In this document: positions 15,151 through 23,306 of the stretch, piece by piece
Position numbering within the stretch: position 1 is the first letter of the stretch
How the letters are laid out: each line of letters opens with the position of its first letter
NCBI RefSeq assembly: GCF_026241515.1
Contig: NZ_JAPHPW010000036.1
Coordinates: forward strand, 1-36,598
DNA length: 36,598 nt
Direction of reading: 5' to 3'
Source of the DNA: Vibrio sp. 14G-20
GTDB lineage: Bacteria > Pseudomonadota > Gammaproteobacteria > Enterobacterales > Vibrionaceae
Made by a program: the position numbers and the translations under genes
Notes under the pieces: model-generated
The model's database searches: none
What the model was told of the DNA's origin: nothing
The model's input: only the letters and a program-made list of their open reading frames with translations

Positions 15151-16908
15151 ATGCAGTGGAAAACAAAACTAACAACCCTCGCCAGTTCTACCCTACTTTT
15201 TGCCTCTCACGTCAGTTGGGCAAATCAAGCTGCCGATTCCGTCGCCCCCGAACAAAGTAGTGGTTTAGAAACCAAACAACTCGTTAAAGCCAATGACTGG
15301 ATGGTCACAGCAGCCAACCCATTAGCAACACAGGCTGGAGCTGATGTGCTTGCTCGTGGTGGTAACGCCATTGATGCCATGGTTGCCGTTCAGCTTATGC
15401 TTGGCTTAGTAGAACCTCAGTCATCAGGTATTGGTGGTGGTGCGTTCCTTGTTTATTTTGATGGCAAGGACAAGCAACTCAAAACCTACGATGGTCGTGA
15501 AACTGCACCACTTGATGCCACACCACGTCTATTCCAAGACGAAAACGGACAACCGCTTAAATTCTATGATGCAGTGGTTGGTGGTCGCTCAGTTGCGACA
15601 CCGGGCACGGTGCAATTGCTGTGGGACACTCACCAGAAATACGGCAAGTTAGAGTGGGCATCACTGATTAAACCTATCGCTCAGCTAGCTGAAGAAGGTT
15701 TTACTATTAGTCCACGCTTAGCTACCTTGATTGAAAATGACCAACAGCGACTAAGCCGATTTGCGACAACTAAAGCCTACTTCTTCAATGCCGATGGCAG
15801 CCCGAAAACAGCGGGGACTCAACTTAAGAACCCAGAATACGCGGCAACGTTAAACGCTATCTCGAAGAACGGTGCTAAGGCCTTCTATCAAGGTGAGATC
15901 TCTGCCGACATCATTAATACTGTGCAAACAGCCAAAGGTAACCCTGGCGTATTAGCGCAGAAAGATTTCGACGCGTATTCAATTAAGCAACGTGATCCAG
16001 TTTGTTCTGCTTATGAAAGCTATCAAGTATGTGGAATGGGACCACCAAGTTCAGGTGCATTAACGGTTGGGCAGATCTTAGCGATGACCGAGCAGTTTGA
16101 CCTCAAATCATGGGGACCAAACGACGCGAAATCTTGGCAAGTGTTAGCAGACGCTTCTCGCCTAGCCTTTGCTGACCGTGGTATGTACATGGCGGATCAA
16201 GATTACGTACCGATGCCAACCCAAGGGTTAGTCAATACTGACTATTTGCAGGAACGTGCCCAGTTAATTACCGCAGGCAAGGCATTAGAAAGCGCACCAT
16301 CGGGCACCCCGCCGTGGGATCACGCGATGCAGAGAAGCCAAGATGTTTCTATTGAATTGCCGTCCACCAGCCACTTCAATATTGTCGATAGCGATGGCAA
16401 TGTCGTTTCGATGACCACCACCATTGAGAATGCCTTTGGCTCACGCTTGATGGTGAGAGGTTTCCTACTCAACAACGAACTGACGGATTTCTCATTCAAG
16501 ACCCATAACGATGGTAAGCCTATCGCCAACCGACTTGAACCGGGCAAGCGTCCGCGCTCTTCAATGGCACCGACCATCATCATGCAAGACGATAAACCTT
16601 ACATGGCGATTGGTTCTCCGGGCGGCAGCCGTATCATAGGTTATGTGGCACAAGCGATCATTGCGCATACCCAATGGGACATGGATATTCAGCAAGCCAT
16701 CAACCAACCGCACTTCCTAAACCGCTTCGGTACCTTAGATTTAGAAAAAGGAACATCGGCGGAAAACTTCAAACCTGAGCTAGAAAAGATGGGATTTGAG
16801 GTCAACGTTCGCGATCTTAACTCCGGTTTACACGCTATTCGTCTCACAAAAGACGGCCTAGAAGGCGCTGCAGACCCTCGTCGTGAAGGTGCAGCCATTG
16901 GTCAGTAG
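15151..16908 (+). CDS. ggt: Periplasmic gamma-glutamyltransferase
   Basis: 585 aa precursor with a signal peptide (cleavage likely after SWA, residue 24) and AAAAGGAGAAG ribosome site. The enzyme hydrolyses or transfers the gamma-glutamyl group of glutathione and glutamine in the periplasm. It self-cleaves into two subunits; the nucleophile that becomes the N-terminus of the small subunit is T406 in PSTSHFN, followed by VDSDGN. Other family features: RETAP near residue 115 (substrate Arg), RPRSSMAPTI (about 468) and the oxyanion GSPGGSRIIGYV (about 490). Length and motifs match the E. coli enzyme (580 aa). Confidence 0.96.
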   Translation: MQWKTKLTTLASSTLLFASHVSWANQAADSVAPEQSSGLETKQLVKANDWMVTAANPLATQAGADVLARGGNAIDAMVAVQLMLGLVEPQSSGIGGGAFLVYFDGKDKQLKTYDGRETAPLDATPRLFQDENGQPLKFYDAVVGGRSVATPGTVQLLWDTHQKYGKLEWASLIKPIAQLAEEGFTISPRLATLIENDQQRLSRFATTKAYFFNADGSPKTAGTQLKNPEYAATLNAISKNGAKAFYQGEISADIINTVQTAKGNPGVLAQKDFDAYSIKQRDPVCSAYESYQVCGMGPPSSGALTVGQILAMTEQFDLKSWGPNDAKSWQVLADASRLAFADRGMYMADQDYVPMPTQGLVNTDYLQERAQLITAGKALESAPSGTPPWDHAMQRSQDVSIELPSTSHFNIVDSDGNVVSMTTTIENAFGSRLMVRGFLLNNELTDFSFKTHNDGKPIANRLEPGKRPRSSMAPTIIMQDDKPYMAIGSPGGSRIIGYVAQAIIAHTQWDMDIQQAINQPHFLNRFGTLDLEKGTSAENFKPELEKMGFEVNVRDLNSGLHAIRLTKDGLEGAADPRREGAAIGQ

Positions 16909-16927
16909 GGAATAATCCTCCCTTTTT
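16907..16927 (+). terminator. Weak ggt terminator
   Basis: AGGGA (16907-16911) and TCCCT (16919-16923) with a 7-nt loop and T5. It overlaps the ggt stop codon and has only five pairs. Confidence 0.4.
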
Positions 16928-16934
16928 ACTCGCG

Positions 16935-16960
16935 GCCTTGTGCGAGATCTCTCACAAGGC
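16935..16960. promoter_or_regulatory. GacA/UvrY/VarA-type activator palindrome
   Basis: A 26-bp palindrome with 12 of 13 symmetric pairs, core TGTGCGAGATCTCTCACA. It fits the response-regulator box (TGTAAG-N6-CTTACA in Pseudomonas; TGTGAGAGATCTCTTACA-like in E. coli, from memory) that activates CsrB-type RNAs. It lies about 170 bp upstream of the predicted RNA start, a normal distance. No T-run follows, so it is not a ggt terminator. Confidence 0.8.
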
Positions 16961-17080
16961 AGTGAGTAAATATCGATATTTGATGACGAAATCAGTCACC
17001 CTAACGTCGTAACTGATTGAATTAAAAAGACACGTACATTTATCACTCAAATAATTATATAGAAATTCGCTTATGCACCA

Positions 17081-17108
17081 TTGCTGATAAATAAGGAATC
17101 GGTAATAT
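17081..17108 (+). promoter_or_regulatory. csrB promoter
   Basis: -35 TTGCTG (17081-17086), 16-bp spacer, -10 TAATAT (17103-17108). The predicted start near 17114 coincides with the first stem-loop of the RNA (GTGTC...GACAC). Confidence 0.65.
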
Positions 17109-17113
17109 GAATG

Positions 17114-17529
17114 GTGTCGGAAGGATGCTGACACGGAACAGGAAACGCCAAGGATTTGGTTATCTTCAGGATGAAGATTCGATTACTCAGGATGAATAAT
17201 CGGCATGGATAGCGAAATGGACATTGAATGGACGCAATAGTAACTAGGATGGTTGCTACTAAGGAAAGACAATGGACACCTCTGGACGAGGAAAGGACTG
17301 AACATCAGGATGATGTAAAGGACACCGCTCAAGGAACAAGTGACGCGCGCTAACGAGGATTGTTGGCAGATCAGGATAAGATCAAGGACACCGCTAGGAA
17401 GGCGACGAAAGGAATACGCTGAAGGATAACAGCACACTATCATGGATTTGATGCATGGAGCACACTTAGTAGCCGGATTGCTGCGAGTAAGACTATAGAC
17501 CCCGATGAGCGCAAGCTCTCGGGGTTTTT
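17114..17529 (+). ncRNA. csrB: CsrB-family small RNA (CsrA-sequestering)
   Basis: About 28 GGA triplets in roughly 385 nt, many in AGGA or CAGGATG contexts and many in hairpin loops, for example TCTTCAGGATGAAGA (17163-17177) and ACATCAGGATGATGT. That is the hallmark of CsrB/CsrC RNAs, which bind many CsrA dimers and relieve CsrA repression of translation. A GacA-type box and promoter precede it and an intrinsic terminator ends it. All overlapping reading frames are shadows. Vibrios usually have several CsrB copies, so the copy number suffix is left open. Confidence 0.93.
17500..17529 (+). terminator. csrB terminator
   Basis: CCCCGA-t-GAGC, loop GCAA (a GNRA tetraloop), GCTC-TCGGGG, then T5. 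Ten pairs with one bulge; it fixes the 3' end of the RNA. Confidence 0.92.
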
Positions 17530-17692
17530 CTTTATCTGTCGTTTCATTTATTCCTCTCTCAAACAAATAAGTCAAAGACCTTTGATTACAATTCTGACAT
17601 TTAAAGCATTCACTTCTTAACCACTTCCGAGTAACGTAAGTCGAACTAGGCTCAACTAGTTTCATAACCATAATTAAACTAAGGACAAATTC

Positions 17693-18190
17693 ATGTCACA
17701 CGTTACCTTCAAAGGCGCTGCTGTACCGCTAACAGGCACATTCCCACAAACAGGTGAAAAGTCACCAAGCTTTGCACTGACTGCAGGCGATCTTTCTGAA
17801 CTGACTCTTGCTTCTCTTGAAGGCAAGAAAGTAGTTCTAAACATCTTCCCAAGCATCGACACAGCAACTTGTGCAACGAGCGTACGCACGTTCAACGCAA
17901 AAGCGGCAGAGCTTGAGAACACGGTTGTTGTTTGTATTTCTGCTGACCTACCGTTTGCTGCGGGTCGCTTCTGCGAACTAGAAGGCATTGAAGGCGTTCA
18001 ACACGCCTCAACTTTCCGTTCTCCTGCATTCGCATCAGACTACGGCGTAGCGATTGCTGAAGGTCCACTGTCTGGTCTAACTACACGTGCAGTTGTGGTT
18101 GTTGATGAAAAAGGTGTGGTAACACACAGCGAGTTGGTTGCAGAGATCACTGAAGAACCAAACTACGAAGCGGCACTTGCAGCACTGTAA
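17693..18190 (+). CDS. tpx: Thiol peroxidase Tpx
   Basis: 165 aa atypical 2-Cys peroxiredoxin. The peroxidatic Cys60 lies in the SIDTATCATSVRTFN motif and the resolving Cys94 in GRFCELEGI, at the same spacing as E. coli Tpx (61 and 95); a third Cys81 is also conserved. It reduces lipid and alkyl hydroperoxides using thioredoxin. AAGGA precedes the ATG. It follows the csrB terminator by 163 bp and ends at its own hairpin. A 14-bp palindrome TCAAAGACCTTTGA lies upstream (about 17572-17585). Confidence 0.96.
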   Translation: MSHVTFKGAAVPLTGTFPQTGEKSPSFALTAGDLSELTLASLEGKKVVLNIFPSIDTATCATSVRTFNAKAAELENTVVVCISADLPFAAGRFCELEGIEGVQHASTFRSPAFASDYGVAIAEGPLSGLTTRAVVVVDEKGVVTHSELVAEITEEPNYEAALAAL

Positions 18191-18256
18191 GTCTCCTTTC
18201 TAGGCAGAAATGCCTTAAGCTCGATTCAACCTATTTAGACTGGTTCCGAGCAATAA

Positions 18257-18281
18257 AAAGAGCAGCCATTGGCTGCTCTTT
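18257..18281. terminator. Bidirectional terminator between tpx and uvrD
   Basis: AAAGAGCAGCC / GGCTGCTCTTT, 11 pairs with a 3-nt loop, T-rich on the right and A-rich on the left, so usable by tpx (+) and uvrD (-). Confidence 0.85.
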
Positions 18282-18360
18282 CTGTTTTTAATGCGGATTA
18301 CTTTTAAATGCTGAACGATTTTTAAAGACCAAACGGCTTTCTAGATACTGAAGTAACGAA

Positions 18361-20535
18361 TTAAAGCTGTTCTAAACGCGCGTAAGCCGTTACTAACCAC
18401 TTGATACCTTCACCGTTAAACGCGACTTGCACTCGGCTTTGCGGGCCACTTCCCTCGAAGTTGATGATGGTACCTTCACCAAACTTAGGGTGCTTAACGC
18501 GAGAGCCCAAACTAAAGCCTGTTTCGTTGAAATTCTCTTTCACGGCGGTTTGGCTAAAGCGACCACTGCTTGCAGGACGGCTCACTTGCGCTTTCATACG
18601 CACTTCATCCAGACATGTCTCTGGTAGCTCACGAATAAAACGAGATGGCTTGTGATACTTGTCTTGACCGTACAAACGACGCATCTCTGCGTAGGTGATG
18701 TACAGCTTCTCCATCGCACGAGTCATGCCGACGTAGCACAGGCGACGTTCTTCTTCCAAGCGCCCTGCTTCTTCTGCTGACATCTGGCTTGGGAACATGC
18801 CTTCTTCGACACCCACCATGAATACCATTGGGAACTCGAGGCCTTTGGCACTGTGCAAAGTCATTAATTGAACCGCGTCATCAAACTCATCAGCTTGACC
18901 TTCACCCGCCTCTAACGCTGCATGAGTCAAGAAAGCAGTAAGCATGCTCATCTCATTCGCTTCTTCTGGCTTTTCAAATTGACGCGTTGCCGTTACCAAT
19001 TCTTCCAAGTTCTCAATACGCGCCTTCGACTTCTCACCCTTCTCTTGCTCGTACATCGCAAACAAACCCGACGATTTAATCACGTGGTCGGTTTGTTCAT
19101 GCAGGCTAAGTTCTAGCGTGTCATCTTCTAGCGCGTTAATTAGCTCGATAAAACGGCTCAAAGCACCCGCAGCACGGCCTGGTAACACTTGCTCTTCTAT
19201 CAGAGCAACACTGGCTTCCCACATGGTTGCACCACGATCACGCGCTGCAAGACGAATCGTTTCTAACGTTTTATCACCCAAGCCACGAGTCGGCGTATTG
19301 ACGACACGTTCGAATGCCGCATCATTGCTGCGGTTACTCATTAAGCGCAGGTAGCTCAAAGCATCTCTGATTTCCTGACGTTCGAAGAATCGCATGCCAC
19401 CGTAGATTCGGTAAGGCAGGCCACCTTGAATCAAAGCTTCTTCAAGAACACGAGATTGGGCGTTATTACGATATAGCATTGCCGTATCTTCTAGTGCTCC
19501 GCCTTTCTCCTGCCACTCTTTGATTTTGCTTACCGTGAAACGCGCTTCATCTAGCTCATTGTAAGCCGAGTACACAGAGATTGGCTCACCATCGTTGCCA
19601 TCGGTCCACAGCTCTTTACCCATACGCTCGGTGTTGTTCGAAATAAGCTCGTTCGACGCCTGCAAAATGGTTTTGGTTGAACGATAGTTTTGTTCGAGTC
19701 GAACCGTTGAAGCTCCTGGGAATTCATCCAAGAACTTTTGAATATTTTCGATTTTCGCGCCGCGCCAACCATAGATAGATTGGTCATCATCACCCACGAT
19801 CATCACCCGACAATCCGGGCCTGCCATCATACGTAGCCAAGCGTATTGAATGTTGTTGGTATCTTGGAACTCGTCGACAAGGATATGCTTGAAGCGAGCT
19901 TGGTAGTGCTCTCGGATGTGTTTCTTATCGCGCAGTAATTCATGCGATCGCAACAAGATTTCAGCAAAGTCGACCAAGCCAGCACGATCACATGCCTCTT
20001 GGTAAGCAGAGTAGATCTTTAACCAGGTTTGAGTTATTGGATCATGGTAGGCGTCAATGTGACTTGGGCGCAGCCCTTCGTCTTTTTTACCATTGATCCA
20101 CCAAGAAGCTTGCTTGGCAGGCCACTGCTTTTCATCAAGGTTTTGCGCCTTGATTAAGCGACGTAGTAAACGAATCTGATCATCTGAATCAATGATCTGG
20201 AAATCTTCTGGCAGTTTTGCATCTAGGTAGTGAGCACGAAGGATACGGTGACAAATACCGTGGAAGGTACCGTTCCACATACCCGATGAACTTCCCATCA
20301 TCAACTCTTCAATACGGCCACGCATCTCTGCTGCCGCTTTGTTGGTGAAGGTAACTGACATAATAGAGAACGGTGATGCTTGCTCTACGCTTTGCAGCCA
20401 AGCGATACGATGCACCAACACTCGCGTTTTACCACTACCAGCACCTGCCAGAATAAGTAGGTTTTCTAAAGGTGCCGCGACCGCCTCACGTTGTTTGTCG
20501 TTTAGGCCATCGAGTAAAAGCGAAGGATCTATCAT
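18361..20535 (-). CDS. uvrD: DNA helicase II UvrD
   Basis: 724 aa (E. coli 720), superfamily 1A 3'-5' helicase of nucleotide excision and mismatch repair. The N-terminus SLLLDGLNDKQREAVAAP is that of UvrD rather than Rep. Motifs: Walker A LAGAGSGKTRVL (about 30-41), LVDEFQDTN (about 219), VGDDDQSIYGWRGA, EQNYRSTKTIL, LMTLHSAKGLEFPMVFMVG (about 562) and RRLCYVGMTRA. The C-terminal Tudor-like tail (GSRVKHPKFGEGTI...YARLEQL) that binds RNA polymerase in E. coli is present. A LexA box lies directly upstream. Confidence 0.98.
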   Translation of the reverse strand: MIDPSLLLDGLNDKQREAVAAPLENLLILAGAGSGKTRVLVHRIAWLQSVEQASPFSIMSVTFTNKAAAEMRGRIEELMMGSSSGMWNGTFHGICHRILRAHYLDAKLPEDFQIIDSDDQIRLLRRLIKAQNLDEKQWPAKQASWWINGKKDEGLRPSHIDAYHDPITQTWLKIYSAYQEACDRAGLVDFAEILLRSHELLRDKKHIREHYQARFKHILVDEFQDTNNIQYAWLRMMAGPDCRVMIVGDDDQSIYGWRGAKIENIQKFLDEFPGASTVRLEQNYRSTKTILQASNELISNNTERMGKELWTDGNDGEPISVYSAYNELDEARFTVSKIKEWQEKGGALEDTAMLYRNNAQSRVLEEALIQGGLPYRIYGGMRFFERQEIRDALSYLRLMSNRSNDAAFERVVNTPTRGLGDKTLETIRLAARDRGATMWEASVALIEEQVLPGRAAGALSRFIELINALEDDTLELSLHEQTDHVIKSSGLFAMYEQEKGEKSKARIENLEELVTATRQFEKPEEANEMSMLTAFLTHAALEAGEGQADEFDDAVQLMTLHSAKGLEFPMVFMVGVEEGMFPSQMSAEEAGRLEEERRLCYVGMTRAMEKLYITYAEMRRLYGQDKYHKPSRFIRELPETCLDEVRMKAQVSRPASSGRFSQTAVKENFNETGFSLGSRVKHPKFGEGTIINFEGSGPQSRVQVAFNGEGIKWLVTAYARLEQL

Positions 20536-20550
20536 TGGATATGCTCACTA

Positions 20551-20566
20551 CTGGGTATTTATACAT
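20551..20566 (-). promoter_or_regulatory. LexA (SOS) box of uvrD
   Basis: Minus strand ATGTATAAATACCCAG, against the LexA consensus CTG-N10-CAG; only the first base departs. The E. coli uvrD box reads CTGTATATATACCCAG (from memory), so the site matches in sequence and position, 16 bp before the start codon. It indicates SOS induction. Confidence 0.75.
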
Positions 20567-20811
20567 AAAAGTTGATTATAACCTAAACACTAGGCTGCGT
20601 TTAGGATAATAAGAAGAAAAAACAATCAAAAATTAACATCATAAAATCAGCAACTTAAACGATGAATTATCATTATTATTAATATTAATATTAATATTTT
20701 TTATAATGCCATGAAATTATTTCCTAGTTCTTCCTATCCTTTTTAGTAAGCAAGTTAACAATTCATTAACCTGCGATGTAAAAATACTATTAAGTCCTAG
20801 AGGGAATGACT

Positions 20812-21072
20812 ATGAAAAATTCTAATCTTGCTGTTACAGCTGCAATCACAAGTGTACTAGCGTTCGGCGGTGCAGTTCTTACATCAGCACCTGCGGAAGC
20901 AGCAGCAAAAGAAAAATGCTACGGCGTGGCAAAAGCTGGCCAAAATGATTGTGCAACCAAAACAAGTTCATGTGCGGGTACAGCAAAAGAAGACAACCAA
21001 TCCGATGCATTCGTAGTCGTACCTAAAGGGCTGTGTGGCAAATTATCAGGTGGTAACACTCAATCATCATAA
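20812..21072 (+). CDS. bufA1: Bufferin precursor peptide BufA1 (DUF2282)
   Basis: 86 aa. Residues 1-32 are a Sec signal peptide (hydrophobic core to GAVLTSAPAEA), which in this family doubles as leader. The core has four Cys: C36 (KEKCYG), C47 (QNDCA), C54 (SSCAG) and C75 (PKGLC), with KCYGVAKAGQNDCA and FVVVPKGLCGKLSGG as the DUF2282 hallmarks. In characterised bufferins the enzyme BufB-BufC converts core cysteines to thiol-containing heterocycles and the exported product binds copper. ATG 20812 is chosen over 20806 because AGAGGG is then well spaced. First gene of a four-gene operon. Metal preference here is inferred, not shown. Confidence 0.9.
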   Translation: MKNSNLAVTAAITSVLAFGGAVLTSAPAEAAAKEKCYGVAKAGQNDCATKTSSCAGTAKEDNQSDAFVVVPKGLCGKLSGGNTQSS

Positions 21073-21088
21073 TTGAGCTGCTTAGCAT

Positions 21089-21111
21089 GGTGAGCTGACC
21101 TTCAGCTCACC
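21089..21111 (+). other. Intercistronic hairpin between bufA1 and bufB
   Basis: GGTGAGCTGA / TCAGCTCACC, a perfect 10-bp stem with a 3-nt loop in the 64-bp gap. It has no proper T-run (TCTACTTCTTATT follows), so it is more likely a partial attenuator or 3'-end stabiliser that leaves more precursor than enzyme message. Confidence 0.65.
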
Positions 21112-21136
21112 TCTACTTCTTATTAGGAGAATCGTT

Positions 21137-21997
21137 GTGACTCAAACTCTTCACCCCAACACTGGGGTTGGCCTTAGAACACCGCACTTGGACTTCTTTA
21201 GCCAAAATCCACCTCTAGTGAGTTGGTTAGAGGTTCACAGCGAGAACTACTTTTTAGCTCAATCACCGCAACGCCAACAACTCAGAGAAATTCGTAACGC
21301 ACACAACATCAGTTGTCATGGTGTTGGACTGTCTCTTGGTTCAGTCGAGCGTATCAATCAACACCATCTGGTGCAGTTAAAAGACCTAATTAATGATATT
21401 GAACCTTTCTTGGTTTCTGACCATCTCAGCTGGAGTCAGACCGGCGGTCACTACTTCAATGACTTATTACCGCTGCCTTATACCGTAGAGGCGTTAGAAG
21501 TCTTCTGTCGCAATGTCATCGAGGTTCAAGACAGCCTGCAACGTCCTATGCTGATTGAGAACCCATCGAGTTACCTTGCCTTCAAGCATTCAACGATCCC
21601 AGAATGGGAGTTTTTGGCTGAAGTACAGAAGCGTACCGAGTGTCGCCTACTGCTCGATTTCAATAATATTTTTGTCTCATCTTTTAATCACGGTTTCAGC
21701 TGTGAAGAATACTTAAACGGAATTCCTGCAGACAAAGTAGAAGAGATTCACTTGGCAGGCTTTACCAAAAAGAAACTCGAACAAGGTGAGATCTGGATAG
21801 ACACCCACAGCAAGCCTGTCTGTGACGAAGTGTGGCAACTCTACACGCAATGGATAGCACAACATGGTTCGCGCCATACCTTGATAGAGTGGGATTTAGA
21901 TATCCCAGAGCCACAAATTTTATTGGCTGAAGCGGCCAAAGCCAGTGATATTTTGTATCAAAACGACAAGTTCAACCAAAGGAGTCGCGCATCATGA
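21137..21997 (+). CDS. bufB: Bufferin-modifying oxidase BufB (MNIO, DUF692)
   Basis: 286 aa multinuclear non-heme iron oxygenase with the TIM-barrel DUF692 fold. The metal-ligand segments are present in order: LEVHSENYF, ISCHGVGLSLGS, LVSDHLSW, MLIENPSSYL, LLLDFNNIFVSSFNHG, EEIHLAGF, DTHSKPVCDEVW and LIEWDLDIP. Members oxidise cysteines of RiPP precursors. The GTG start at 21137 has AGGAGA 7 bp upstream; MTQTLHPNTGVGLRTPHL is the expected N-terminus. Its stop overlaps the start of bufC (ATGA), so the two are translated together. A paired enzyme and partner is the rule for the DUF692-DUF2063 class. Confidence 0.93.
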   Translation: MTQTLHPNTGVGLRTPHLDFFSQNPPLVSWLEVHSENYFLAQSPQRQQLREIRNAHNISCHGVGLSLGSVERINQHHLVQLKDLINDIEPFLVSDHLSWSQTGGHYFNDLLPLPYTVEALEVFCRNVIEVQDSLQRPMLIENPSSYLAFKHSTIPEWEFLAEVQKRTECRLLLDFNNIFVSSFNHGFSCEEYLNGIPADKVEEIHLAGFTKKKLEQGEIWIDTHSKPVCDEVWQLYTQWIAQHGSRHTLIEWDLDIPEPQILLAEAAKASDILYQNDKFNQRSRAS

Positions 21998-22761
21998 GCC
22001 ACTCTTTAGCTAATGTGCAATCGGAGTTTGCTAACGCCCTACGCTATCAAAACAATGGTGAGCACTGCGACATAGTGAGCGACTATTTTACTGATGAGCA
22101 ACGCATTCAGATTTACCGTAATAACTTTGTGATTAGCTTGAGCGAAGTACTGGCTGCTACGTATCCACTCACTGAAATGCTGGTTGGTGAAGAATGCTTC
22201 CAACAGATGGCTCGTCGACATGTCTTAAGTTATCCATCAACCTCTGGTGATGTCAGTGGTTACGGAGAACATTTTGAACAAACTATCCAAGCCTTTCCTG
22301 CTGTTATCGAGGCTGCACCTTATCTCGCTGAGGTGGCTTTGTATGAATGGCAAAAAGATAGCTTAGCGAGGACATATTCAAGGAAATCTAACGACTTGTG
22401 TCCTCTTTCTGATTTAGCAGATGTGCCACAAGAGCAGCAAGGCGCTTTAGTCTTTCATCTCAAAGATTCAATAACGCTAGTTAATTCTAGCTATACGATT
22501 ATCGCGCTTGAGCAAGCTATCTACCAGCAACAACTTGACGGGTTAGACATCAACCAACCTGAATTAGGAGTGTTAATCAGAACCGAGAATTCACAGGTTG
22601 AGAGCTATCGTTTGACGGAAGAATGCCACCAACTATTAACTGAATTGCAATCGGGTCAAGCACTCGCTCAGATTAACCCTTCACTACTACAACACCTTAA
22701 TACTGTAATGGCTCTCGACGTCATCTCAGGCTTCTCACTCAATGATGAATTGGAGACATAA
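21994..22761 (+). CDS. bufC: BufC, putative peptide-binding partner of BufB (DUF2063)
   Basis: 255 aa. The N-terminal half is the DUF2063 domain (SEFANALRYQ; RIQIYRNNFVISLSEVLAATYPLTEMLVGEECFQQMARRHV; then an LAEVALYEW segment, about 8-120), and the C-terminal half a beta-rich region. In homologous clusters this protein binds the precursor leader and delivers it to the DUF692 enzyme. It overlaps bufB by four bases. No signal peptide, so modification is cytosolic, before export of the peptide. Role by family, not by direct evidence here. Confidence 0.9.
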   Translation: MSHSLANVQSEFANALRYQNNGEHCDIVSDYFTDEQRIQIYRNNFVISLSEVLAATYPLTEMLVGEECFQQMARRHVLSYPSTSGDVSGYGEHFEQTIQAFPAVIEAAPYLAEVALYEWQKDSLARTYSRKSNDLCPLSDLADVPQEQQGALVFHLKDSITLVNSSYTIIALEQAIYQQQLDGLDINQPELGVLIRTENSQVESYRLTEECHQLLTELQSGQALAQINPSLLQHLNTVMALDVISGFSLNDELET

Positions 22762-22762
22762 A

Positions 22763-23221
22763 ATGGATAACAACACGGTCACAAACATGATGGCTCAATA
22801 CGATGCATTGATTGAGAAGTCACAATCACTTTTTATCCCCCTGCTACTTTTGTTTTGTCGCTTATGGGTGGCTTGGGTATTCTTCAATTCAGGACTCACC
22901 AAAATAGCCACATGGGATAGCACCCTTTATTTGTTTGAGTTGGAATACCAGGTGCCATTGCTGCCTTGGGAATTAGCAGCCTATATGGGTACTGCCGCAG
23001 AATTGATTCTGCCTGTTTTCTTAGTACTAGGCCTATTAACACGACCGATGGCAGCAGCGTTATTCGTATTCAACATCATGGCTGTCGTGTCATACCCGGT
23101 GTTGTGGGAGCAAGGTTTCTATGATCATCAGTTGTGGGGATTAATGATACTGGTCGTCGTCGTATGGGGAGCCGGACCTATGTCGCTTGATCGAATATTA
23201 AGAAAACAATTCGCAAGCTAG
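22763..23221 (+). CDS. DoxX-family membrane protein of bufferin operon
   Basis: 152 aa, four hydrophobic segments (LFIPLLLLFCRLWVAWVFF; ELILPVFLVLGLL; AAALFVFNIMAVVSYPVLW; LMILVVVVWGAG). The segment RLWVAWVFFNSGLTKI matches the start of DoxX domains. The ATG at 22763 lies one base after the bufC stop with TTGGAG upstream; an in-frame ATG at 22742 lies inside bufC and is less likely. DoxX proteins are frequent in DUF2282/DUF692 operons, with a suggested link to quinone or thiol redox; its job is not established. Confidence 0.88.
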   Translation: MDNNTVTNMMAQYDALIEKSQSLFIPLLLLFCRLWVAWVFFNSGLTKIATWDSTLYLFELEYQVPLLPWELAAYMGTAAELILPVFLVLGLLTRPMAAALFVFNIMAVVSYPVLWEQGFYDHQLWGLMILVVVVWGAGPMSLDRILRKQFAS

Positions 23222-23266
23222 ACCTATTTTGCATCGTCCTTAAATTTACCTAGCCCTAAACGCAAA

Positions 23267-23288
23267 AAACCACTCAATCGAGTGGTTT
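23267..23288. terminator. Bidirectional terminator after bufferin operon
   Basis: AAACCACTC / GAGTGGTTT, nine perfect pairs with loop AATC; TTTCTTTTT on the right and AAAAAA on the left serve the operon (+) and the convergent 93-aa gene (-). Confidence 0.9.
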
Positions 23289-23306
23289 CTTTTTATCTGG
23301 GATAAA

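Noticed and set aside
17183..17671. 162-aa open frame on the minus strand
   Set aside because: It runs antisense through the csrB RNA; no ribosome site, odd composition, and the DNA is fully explained by the RNA and its terminator.
18401..18655. Small frames antisense to uvrD and similar short shadows throughout
   Set aside because: All lie within well-supported genes in another frame and show no ribosome site or family signature.
20665..20680. Possible Fur box upstream of bufA1 in an A/T-rich region
   Set aside because: Only one half of the 7-1-7 pattern is present; trinucleotide-like ATT repeats produce the resemblance. A promoter for the operon is not clear either.
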